13,396 bases of DNA from an uncultured Oscillospiraceae bacterium. Its GTDB lineage: Bacteria > Bacillota > Clostridia > Oscillospirales > Oscillospiraceae. A program made the position numbers and the translations under genes. How positions within the stretch are numbered: position 1 is the stretch's first letter; every line of letters begins with the position of its first letter. Shown here one piece after another: positions 7,768 through 13,396 of this stretch. A model generated the notes under the pieces. The model searched no databases. It saw nothing but the letters and a program-made list of their open reading frames with translations, and was not told the origin of the DNA. The DNA lies in the NCBI GenBank assembly GCA_910588045.1, contig CAJUPS010000087.1, positions 1 through 13,396 of the forward strand, in the 5' to 3' direction.

Positions 7768-9171
7768 TCAATCAATCGTATACTCCGCTTTCAGCGCGAT
7801 GCTCTCATCCAGCAGCTGTTGGCAGGTGCCAGCGACAGAATTACAATATTCCTCAGCGGTCATCGTCCCCTCGTAGACCGCCGCTGCATTAGAGTTGAAC
7901 TCCGCAAACCACTCCTGGTTAAACGTGCGGGACTGGGTGGCCAGACGGGCCGTGTTCTCCATCATATCGAACAGGACCTGCTTGTTGGCCGGGGCCTTGC
8001 CAGCGTCCACGAACTCACCATAGGCCATATCCTTCAGGGTGGGGATGGCCTGACCCATCTGATAGGCTGTGCGCTGGGTATCCTCGTTGTAGGCCAGGTA
8101 AGCGGCCAGGTTGCAGGCGGCCTCCGGGTTCTTGGTGGCCGCGGAAACCGCCAGGCCAGCGGTACCGAACCAGATCTCCGTCTTTCCCGTGTTGGGGCTG
8201 ACAGGCCAGGGCATGACGTCCCATTCAAAATCGCAGTTGGCCCACAGGTCCGCAAGGCTCCAGGTGCCCGCGCCCACCATGGCCAGCTTGCCCTGCTTGA
8301 AACGGTCATAGTCGCCCAGGGCGGTGCTTTCCTCGGGGGTAGGCGCCACGCCGTGTACCAGCGTCAGGTCGGCGCAGAACTGCATGGCTTCGATAAAGGC
8401 GGGGTCCGTGATCTTGACCTGGGTGAGGGTTTCCTGATCGACCCATTCCGTGCCGTTGGACCAGACGGCAGCTTCTCTGGAGTATCCGCCAGTACCATAG
8501 ATCTTGGAGTCGCCCTCGCCGCTGGTCAGCTTCTTGGCGGCCTCAATGAAATCGTTCCAATCCCAGGGATCATCGGCGGTGGGAGGCGTAACGCTGGCCT
8601 GCTTGAACAGATCGACATTGTAGAAAATCGGGAAGGCGCTGACGTCCTTGGGGAAGGCATAGATATTACCCTGGCCCTGGTACTCACCGTCGTAGCGGTA
8701 AACCTTGTTGAGGCAGTTCCAGACGTTGTCAGGGTCGAAGATGTCGTTGCTCTCGGCGTAGGCCGTCAGGTCATAGAGGCTGCCAGTGGAGGCGTACTTC
8801 ATCAGCCAGTCAATGTTGATGTAGAAGACGTCGGGGCACTGGCCCGCGCCGATCATGGTCTGCAAGCGGGTGTCAAAGTCGTTGTCGGGAACAACGATGT
8901 ACTCCACTTCCACATCCTGATACTCGTTTTCAAACTGCTCGATCATGGTGGTGAAGGTAGCGATCTCCGCGTCGGTTCCCCAGCCCATGAAGGTGAGCTT
9001 GGTCTTTTCACCGGACGGTTCACTGGCGGGCTTATCGTCTTTGTCCGCCGGGGCGGCGGGAGACGCAGGATTGTCAGCGGGAGCATTCGGCTGTCCGTCA
9101 GACTTAGAGCAGGCGGCCAGCAACAGGGCCATCACGAGGGCCAGAAGCAAGGCAAGAATACGCTTTTTCAT
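7768..9171 (-). CDS. Extracellular sugar-binding lipoprotein of ABC importer (family 1)
   Basis: A 467-residue solute-binding protein of the UgpB/MalE-like family 1. The signal peptide has a KKR start, a long leucine/alanine core and lipobox LAAC, giving lipidation at C21. A Pro/Ala/Asp-rich linker (about 22-55) tethers the binding domain. The mature domain starts with KLTFMGWGTD and carries the family features FENEYQDVEVEY, PDVFYINIDW and AFPKDVSAFPIFYNVDLF. It captures oligosaccharides outside the membrane and delivers them to the two permeases. It is the first gene of the leftward unit, directly behind a consensus promoter, with GGAGGA before the ATG. The ligand cannot be read from sequence; neighbouring CBM42 and GH43 domains suggest arabinose- or xylose-containing oligosaccharides. 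Confidence 0.95.
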   Translation of the reverse strand: MKKRILALLLALVMALLLAACSKSDGQPNAPADNPASPAAPADKDDKPASEPSGEKTKLTFMGWGTDAEIATFTTMIEQFENEYQDVEVEYIVVPDNDFDTRLQTMIGAGQCPDVFYINIDWLMKYASTGSLYDLTAYAESNDIFDPDNVWNCLNKVYRYDGEYQGQGNIYAFPKDVSAFPIFYNVDLFKQASVTPPTADDPWDWNDFIEAAKKLTSGEGDSKIYGTGGYSREAAVWSNGTEWVDQETLTQVKITDPAFIEAMQFCADLTLVHGVAPTPEESTALGDYDRFKQGKLAMVGAGTWSLADLWANCDFEWDVMPWPVSPNTGKTEIWFGTAGLAVSAATKNPEAACNLAAYLAYNEDTQRTAYQMGQAIPTLKDMAYGEFVDAGKAPANKQVLFDMMENTARLATQSRTFNQEWFAEFNSNAAAVYEGTMTAEEYCNSVAGTCQQLLDESIALKAEYTID

Positions 9172-9233
9172 AGTGTGTCCTCCGTTTCGAGTTTTGTTTA
9201 AGACAAGAATCCTGTTTGATTCCCGATGTCATT

Positions 9234-9262
9234 ATTATAGCCGGGCAGATATTTGATGTCAA
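9234..9262 (-). promoter_or_regulatory. Consensus sigma-A promoter of transport/hydrolase operon
   Basis: On the minus strand a perfect -35 TTGACA (9257-9262) and a perfect -10 TATAAT (9234-9239) are separated by exactly 17 bp. Transcription would start near 9227 and give a leader of roughly 55 nt before the binding-protein ATG. All six bases match at both elements, so the promoter is probably strong unless repressed. A dyad abuts the -35, consistent with regulation. Confidence 0.88.
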
Positions 9263-9287
9263 TATTTCCAAAAACTCTTTGAAAATA
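9263..9287. promoter_or_regulatory. Candidate operator dyad next to -35 box
   Basis: A 25-bp imperfect palindrome centred at 9275. Ten of its twelve base pairs match (left arm TATTTCCAAAAA, right arm TCTTTGAAAATA, one central base). It begins one base upstream of the -35 box of the operon promoter. ArsR/winged-helix dimers bind such AT-rich dyads, so the divergently encoded regulator is the natural candidate. The upstream position would allow either activation or repression. Confidence 0.55.
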
Positions 9288-9348
9288 CGGCGGATTATGG
9301 CTTTTTCTACATGTACTCTGTTTTTATTGTGCAGAACGCCCGATTCTT

Positions 9349-9378
9349 TTGACCATAATTTGTGCTTTTATCTATATG
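9349..9378 (+). promoter_or_regulatory. Probable promoter of regulator operon
   Basis: TTGACC at 9349-9354 matches the -35 consensus at five of six bases. A weaker -10 follows at 17-18 bp spacing (CTATAT at 9372-9377 or TATATG at 9373-9378). It would give a leader of about 100 nt before the regulator ATG at 9488. It is clearly weaker than the divergent operon promoter, as expected for a regulator gene. Confidence 0.5.
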
Positions 9379-9411
9379 GACATCCCTTCCAAGGCGTGCT
9401 ACACTGTAATT

Positions 9412-9468
9412 GCCGCAGATCTCTATTATATGCTGCGGCGCGGCTATCCCACGAGGAGAGAGCCGCGC
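9412..9468 (+). promoter_or_regulatory. Tandem hairpins in regulator leader
   Basis: Two perfect stems follow each other: GCCGCAG (9412-9418) with CTGCGGC (9433-9439), then GCGCGGCT (9438-9445) with AGCCGCGC (9461-9468). The arms share two bases, so the helices abut or compete. The second hairpin ends only 4 nt before the GGGAGGT ribosome site (9473-9479). They match no riboswitch class I can recognise. A role in translation control or mRNA stability is possible. Confidence 0.45.
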
Positions 9469-9487
9469 TGCCGGGAGGTAGATTCCT

Positions 9488-10408
9488 ATGGGGAAAAAAC
9501 TTGAAATAGATTTAGAGGATGAGGAACTGTTGTGCAACCTGGGTGTTGCGTTCTCCTCCCCGGTTCGGATACAAATTCTGAAGCTCCTGTATTTCAACAG
9601 CTTCAACGTAGGTGAAATCGCCAAGAAGCTGCAAATCCCAGCCTCCAGCGCAGCGTTATATATCCGTTCACTGGAGGCGGCGGGGCTGATCAACACCCAG
9701 GTAAAAAAGGGCAGCCGGGGCGCAATGAAAATTTGCAGCTGGCGCTACGACCTGATCAACCTCCGCCTCACCGCGGACAACCCGGATGTAGAGCGGGCCA
9801 GTACGGTCTCCATGCCTGTTGGGCACTATACGGACTGCAAGGTCTTTCCCAGCTGCGGGCTTGCTTCCGCCACAGCCCCCATCGGGTATGACGACGACCT
9901 TCAGAGCTTTTATCTGCCGGAGCACACCCAGGCGCAGATCCTTTGGAGTGCCGCCGGTTATGTGGAATACAAATTCCCGTTTCAGGTAACGGAGGACAAG
10001 GAGGTCAAGCGGATGATCCTGACCTTCGAGGCCTGTTCGGAGGCGTTGAATTTCAACGAGGACTGGCCCTCCGATATTACCGTGTGGATCGACGGGGTGG
10101 AATGTGGGACATGGCGGTGCCCGGGGGATTTCGGGAGCCGCCGCGGGCGGCTCAGCCCGGAGTGGTGGAGCAGCGGCAGCTCCCAATACGGGAAGCTGGT
10201 GCGGGTGGAAATCTCCGAGGACGGTTGTGCAATCAATGAAGAAAATGTGCCGGGTATCACCATGAAGGATTTCCATTTTTCCCCGGAAAAGCCCGTTATC
10301 GTGCGGATCGGGAACAAGGAGGACGCCGAGTTCGCAGGCGGCTTCAACCTGTACGGCGCACATTTCGGGGATTATGAGCAGGACATCGTGCTGTCCTTCT
10401 TTTATTAA
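9488..10408 (+). CDS. ArsR-type winged-helix regulator with C-terminal sensor-like domain
   Basis: A 306-residue DNA-binding protein, probably the local regulator. Residues about 15-85 form an ArsR-like winged helix (AFSSPVRIQILKLL, then recognition helix around 51-66). Classic ArsR proteins end near 100-120 residues, but this one carries some 200 more. That part has GHYTDCKVFPSCGLAS (H113, C117, C123), then a beta-rich stretch with DWPSDIT (192-198), GDFG (213-216) and a final FGDYEQDIV. From memory this layout matches a predicted-regulator family of Firmicutes (COG4189-like), often near glycosidase genes. The C-terminal part may be a jelly-roll sugar sensor, which is inference. The ATG follows GGGAGGT at about 8 nt. 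It heads a unit with the isomerase (18-nt gap) and lies divergent from the importer. Confidence 0.85.
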   Translation: MGKKLEIDLEDEELLCNLGVAFSSPVRIQILKLLYFNSFNVGEIAKKLQIPASSAALYIRSLEAAGLINTQVKKGSRGAMKICSWRYDLINLRLTADNPDVERASTVSMPVGHYTDCKVFPSCGLASATAPIGYDDDLQSFYLPEHTQAQILWSAAGYVEYKFPFQVTEDKEVKRMILTFEACSEALNFNEDWPSDITVWIDGVECGTWRCPGDFGSRRGRLSPEWWSSGSSQYGKLVRVEISEDGCAINEENVPGITMKDFHFSPEKPVIVRIGNKEDAEFAGGFNLYGAHFGDYEQDIVLSFFY

Positions 10409-10426
10409 AAACAGGGGTGAAATTTC

Positions 10427-11299
10427 ATGCAAGGGATCACTATTTCCGGCTTTGCCGATGAGATTTGCAATGATTTTGCCCAGCAGCTCACAGTTGTGAA
10501 GCGGCTGGGCATGGCGTACATATCGCTTCGCAGTGCCTGGGGGAAAAACATTGCGGACTACACCCCGGACGAGATCCGGGAAACCGTCCTGCCCTGTTTG
10601 CAGACAGCCGGTGTCAAGGTATCCTCCCTGGGCAGTCCAATCGGCAAAATCGACATTCAGGACGAACCCGCCTTTCAGCGGCAGCTGGCCCAGCTGGAAA
10701 GCCTGTGCGGGATCTGCAAGCTGCTGGACTGCCGGTATATCCGCGTTTTCAGCTTCTTCATCCCCCCAGAGCAGGACCCGGAAGCCTTCCGCGACAGGGT
10801 CCTTGAAAAACTCGCGCAATTCGAGTCGGCGGCCCGGCAGCATGGAATCATCCTGCTGCACGAGAACGAAAAAGGCATCTACGGCGACACCGCCGGGCGG
10901 TGCCTGACCCTGCTGCGGTCCATCGGCAGTCCGTACCTGCGCGCCGCGTTTGACTATGCCAACTTCGTCCAGTGCGGCCAGGATACCGTCCAGGCGTGGC
11001 AGCTGCTGCACAGCTATGTAACGTACATCCACGTCAAGGACGCCCTGGCATCCGGTGGGGAAAATGTAGTCTGCGGCACCGGCGACGGACAGATCGAGCC
11101 GCTGCTGCGCCGGGCCATCCGTCAGGACGGCTACCAGGGCTTTCTGACGCTGGAGCCTCATCTGGCTTTGTTTGACAGCTTCAAGACCTTGGAGCAGCAA
11201 ACATCCAGCGGAGGACTCTCTATAAGCAAAGCAAAGGATGGCGCGGAGGGATACCGTCTGCAATACGAAGCCCTCCAGGCCATCCTTACCCGTATTTGA
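10427..11299 (+). CDS. TIM-barrel sugar (phosphate) isomerase/epimerase
   Basis: A 290-residue protein of the xylose-isomerase-like TIM-barrel (AP endonuclease 2) superfamily, usual length 260-300. The probable divalent-metal ligands are visible at the ends of successive strands: E146 (LLHENEKG), D176 (AAFDYANF), H202 (YIHVKDA) and E243 (LTLEPHL). Members epimerise or isomerise ketoses, keto-sugars or inosose intermediates in the cytoplasm. A subset cleaves C-glycosides together with an oxidoreductase. AGGGGTG precedes the ATG, and the gene is flanked closely by the regulator (18 nt) and an oxidoreductase (21 nt), so it is co-expressed with both. Its substrate is unknown. It probably acts on a product of the oxidoreductase or on a released sugar, but this is inference from context. 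Confidence 0.9.
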   Translation: MQGITISGFADEICNDFAQQLTVVKRLGMAYISLRSAWGKNIADYTPDEIRETVLPCLQTAGVKVSSLGSPIGKIDIQDEPAFQRQLAQLESLCGICKLLDCRYIRVFSFFIPPEQDPEAFRDRVLEKLAQFESAARQHGIILLHENEKGIYGDTAGRCLTLLRSIGSPYLRAAFDYANFVQCGQDTVQAWQLLHSYVTYIHVKDALASGGENVVCGTGDGQIEPLLRRAIRQDGYQGFLTLEPHLALFDSFKTLEQQTSSGGLSISKAKDGAEGYRLQYEALQAILTRI

Positions 11300-11320
11300 A
11301 GTCAAAGGAGATCATAAGCT

Positions 11321-12505
11321 GTGGACAAAATTCGATATGGCATTGTAGGCATGGGCGGGCAGGGCAGCGCCTACGCGGGATTCCTCAGCGGCAAGGCCGG
11401 TCCCTCTGCACCTCAGTGCCCGCCCCACTGTGCCCTGGGGGCGCTGTGCGATACCGACCCGGAGAAGGAGAAAATGTGTGCCGGGGTCTATCCGGAGTAC
11501 CCCTTTTTCCGGGACTGGAAGGAAATGATTGCATCTGGCAGTATCGACGCCGTTATTACGACCGTTCCCCACTACCTGCACCATGAGATTGCTATTTACT
11601 GTCTTGAACACGGTATGAACGTGCTGGTGGAAAAACCCGCGGGCGTCCGGGCCAAGGATGTTGCGGCCATGAACGCCTGTGCCGCAGCCCACCCGGAAGC
11701 GGGCTTCGGCATCATGTTCAACCAACGCGCTAACAAGCTGTACCAGAAGGTGCGTGAGATCGTGGCATCCAGTGAGATGGGAGAAATCCGCCGCAGCCAA
11801 TGGATCATCAACACCTGGTGGCGTCCGGACAGCTACTATCAGCAAAGTACCTGGCGTGCCACCTGGGGCGGCGAGGGCGGCGGGGTCCTGGTCAACCAGG
11901 CCCCTCATCAATTGGATCTATGGCAGTGGATCTGCGGCACACCGGTGAAGGTGTTCTCCAAAAACCTCACCGGGCGCTATCGGAAGATCGCGGTGGAAAA
12001 CGATGTAACGATGCTGGCCACCTTTGCCAACGGCGCAACAGGCACTTTCATTACCTGCACCCATGACGCCAACGGCACTGACCGGCTGGAGATCGACCTG
12101 GACGGCGGAAAGATCGTAGTGGACAACAGCAGAACTGCCACAGTCTCCCGCTATCTGGATGCAACTGGCCACCGTGTCACCGAAACATATCTCAACGACC
12201 ATCTGCGCATGGACCAGCTTGCCGACGCCCGCCAACTGGACACGCAGGTGATCGAGGGCACGGACAGTTGGGGACTCCAGCATCTGACGGTGATGGAGGA
12301 CTTTGCCCTGCATTGCCTGACCGGCAGTCCACTGCTGGCTCCCGGCACAGAAGGCATCAACGGAGTCAATCTGGCCAACTCGTCTCAGCTCTCATCCTGG
12401 ACTGGCCGGGAAGTGGATAATCCTTGCAACCCGGAAGAATTCGCCCGGGAACTGGACAAGCGCATCGCCAACGAGGGTATGTTCCCGACCCGGGAGCAGG
12501 GATAG
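11321..12505 (+). CDS. Gfo/Idh/MocA family NAD(P)-dependent oxidoreductase
   Basis: A 394-residue dehydrogenase. An N-terminal Rossmann fold shows GIVGMGGQGSAY (G10, G12, G15), and the family EKP motif is at 104-106 (VLVEKPAG). The C-terminal alpha/beta domain carries the catalytic-region pattern around GGGVLVNQAPHQLD, with H196 and D199. Members oxidise or reduce a sugar hydroxyl or keto group with NAD(P), often making 3-keto-sugars or acting on inositols. The start is GTG, placed 10 nt after AAAGGAG; the next in-frame ATG lies at residue 11, inside the nucleotide-binding motif, so GTG is correct. It closes the regulator operon. With the neighbouring isomerase it may form an oxidation-isomerisation step for an unusual sugar. 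Exact substrate is unknown. Confidence 0.93.
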   Translation: MDKIRYGIVGMGGQGSAYAGFLSGKAGPSAPQCPPHCALGALCDTDPEKEKMCAGVYPEYPFFRDWKEMIASGSIDAVITTVPHYLHHEIAIYCLEHGMNVLVEKPAGVRAKDVAAMNACAAAHPEAGFGIMFNQRANKLYQKVREIVASSEMGEIRRSQWIINTWWRPDSYYQQSTWRATWGGEGGGVLVNQAPHQLDLWQWICGTPVKVFSKNLTGRYRKIAVENDVTMLATFANGATGTFITCTHDANGTDRLEIDLDGGKIVVDNSRTATVSRYLDATGHRVTETYLNDHLRMDQLADARQLDTQVIEGTDSWGLQHLTVMEDFALHCLTGSPLLAPGTEGINGVNLANSSQLSSWTGREVDNPCNPEEFARELDKRIANEGMFPTREQG

Positions 12506-12659
12506 CTGCACCGCTTTATACTGGCTCCCACCCCTCATCGCGACAACAGTGCATCCTTTTATTTCCTAGACACCACGGGCAACGCGCCATACCAGCTGCT
12601 TCTATCCTGCCATTTGGCGTACGTGATCTGCACCAGTGTCTTCAAAGATAGAGCCTCAC

Positions 12660-13396
12660 TCACAACCGATTCAATTCTTCACGCAGCCATTCCGCAACGG
12701 CGGTCTTCTCGTCCTCTGTCTTTGCCCGCTCGTACTTTGAGAGTGCCTCATCCCGGAGCCCCTCAGACTTCGTCTCCCATGCCAGAAAGTCCGGTTTGGT
12801 CATAGTTCCCTTTTTTGTTCGGGCAAAATATTTTTTATAGGCTCGCTGGTGGATGGCCCAGATCTCATTGTTGAGTACCTTGGCCCGGAAGTTCTTGGTG
12901 GAGCCCACCTCCCGGCAGGTCTTACCCTCCTCACTGTTGGGCGCCGGACGGTCGCAGTAGTTGTAGCTGGCGCCCGGCGTCTGCAAAAACCAGCGTCCGC
13001 AGTTGGCGCACCGCTTGGGAACAAAGCCTCTCTGCAGACCCCGCATCAACTCTACATAAACGAAATCTTCCAGTCGGTCGAAGTACAGCTTCTCCACCAG
13101 CTCATGATGCTCTTCATCAATCTCCAGCACAGCATACTGGATGTTCACTTGGGGCGCATCTACCTCTGGCGATTTTCCAAGACTCACGCCGCTCACAAAA
13201 GCATCCAAACAGTTTTCATAGATCTGCTGGGCCAGAGGAATCTTCCTCTGGCCTTTCTTTTTTTCAGAGGCTGTCCTCTGGAACGCCTCCGTTAAAAACC
13301 AGGAGTACCTTCCTTGAATAAAGCAGACAGCGTTGGCCTGCTCCCGCATATAGGCAGCATCCTTTTCTCCTTCTGAGAAAATGTACTCTTCAAAAG
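12660..13396 (-). CDS. DUF6076-like protein with Cys-rich zinc-finger-like motif (5' end outside window)
   Basis: At least 245 codons. The frame stays open from an internal ATG at 13347-13349 to the window edge (preceding residues include FEEYIFSEGEKDAAY), so the true start probably lies beyond it. The middle holds KRCANCGRWF followed by NYCDRP and GKTCREV (C114, C117, C132, C145 counted from the internal ATG). This resembles CGNR-type treble-clef zinc fingers. The C-terminal ~60 residues are charged and helical. I recognise it as resembling DUF6076 proteins of Clostridia, whose function is unknown. It converges on the oxidoreductase gene across about 154 bp in which I see no clear terminator. 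It looks unrelated to the sugar locus. Confidence 0.75.
   Translation of the reverse strand, partial: FEEYIFSEGEKDAAYMREQANAVCFIQGRYSWFLTEAFQRTASEKKKGQRKIPLAQQIYENCLDAFVSGVSLGKSPEVDAPQVNIQYAVLEIDEEHHELVEKLYFDRLEDFVYVELMRGLQRGFVPKRCANCGRWFLQTPGASYNYCDRPAPNSEEGKTCREVGSTKNFRAKVLNNEIWAIHQRAYKKYFARTKKGTMTKPDFLAWETKSEGLRDEALSKYERAKTEDEKTAVAEWLREELNRL

Larger units (their letters stand above)
9225..9384. repeat. Three copies of a TAnnGACATC element
   Basis: On the minus strand, TAATGACATC (9225-9234) and TATTGACATC (9255-9264) lie exactly 30 bp apart and flank or overlap the core of the leftward promoter. A third copy, TATGGACATC, is at 9375-9384 on the plus strand, overlapping or just past the -10 of the predicted rightward promoter. 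Two of the copies therefore sit in the same place, just after the -10, in the two divergent promoters. They may be short regulator half-sites; chance is possible for elements this short. Confidence 0.35.

Noticed and set aside
7819..9201. A 460-codon plus-strand open frame opposite the binding-protein gene.
   Set aside because: The minus-strand protein has a lipobox and clear solute-binding features. The antisense product is low-complexity (G/V/L-rich) with no motif.
9172..9300. A catabolite-repression (cre) site near the operon promoter.
   Set aside because: I looked for the TGWAANCGNTNWCA pattern and saw no convincing match on either strand.
9668..11305. A 545-codon open frame on the minus strand opposite the regulator and isomerase genes.
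   Set aside because: It covers genes with clear family motifs on the plus strand, has no recognisable domain, and is explained by GC-rich codon bias of the sense genes.
12490..12530. A GGGAGC/GCTCCC inverted repeat spanning the end of the oxidoreductase gene.
   Set aside because: Only 6 bp with a long loop and no following T tract. Not a convincing terminator, and no better one was found up to 12659.
12506..12659. Small open frames in the convergent gap.
   Set aside because: No ribosome site, no recognisable protein and very short; treated as non-coding.

Overview
The window is a carbohydrate-utilisation locus, most likely from a Gram-positive gut or anaerobic Firmicute (Clostridia, Oscillospiraceae-like). 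This placement is an inference. It rests on strong GGAGG-type ribosome sites, two lipobox lipoproteins, a binding-protein/two-permease sugar importer with no ATPase gene beside it, a consensus sigma-A promoter, and a flanking gene resembling the clostridial DUF6076 family. The sequence is moderately GC-rich, with AT-rich control regions.

Layout: two transcription units diverge from a control region at about 9172-9487. The leftward unit (minus strand) reads, in order: a sugar-binding lipoprotein (7768-9171), two ABC permeases (6768-7679 and 5922-6764), an intracellular GH43 glycosidase with extra beta-sandwich domains (3907-5922), a secreted lipoprotein with a sialidase-fold propeller, a ricin-type domain and a CBM42/AbfB domain (1878-3890), and an intracellular GH2 glycosidase (117-1862). 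The rightward unit (plus strand) encodes an ArsR-type winged-helix regulator with a large C-terminal sensor-like domain (9488-10408), a TIM-barrel sugar isomerase/epimerase (10427-11299) and a Gfo/Idh/MocA oxidoreductase (11321-12505). A converging, 5'-truncated DUF6076-like gene fills the right end and is probably unrelated.

Proposed logic: the lipoprotein enzyme binds and trims an arabinofuranose-containing glycan at the cell surface. The importer takes up the oligosaccharides, probably powered by a shared MsmX/MsmK-type ATPase encoded elsewhere. GH43 and GH2 split them in the cytoplasm. The isomerase and oxidoreductase may process a released sugar, since no araA/B/D genes are present. The propeller looks more like a GH93 exo-arabinanase than a sialidase, from its WEP and YE motifs, the lack of a FRIP motif, and the CBM42.

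The control region is the most information-rich non-coding part. It has a perfect TTGACA-17-TATAAT promoter for the transport/hydrolase unit with a 25-bp dyad directly upstream of its -35 box, a weaker divergent promoter for the regulator, three copies of a GACATC-containing element, and two tandem hairpins in the regulator's leader. No CRISPR array, tRNA, rRNA, insertion sequence or integrase was seen.
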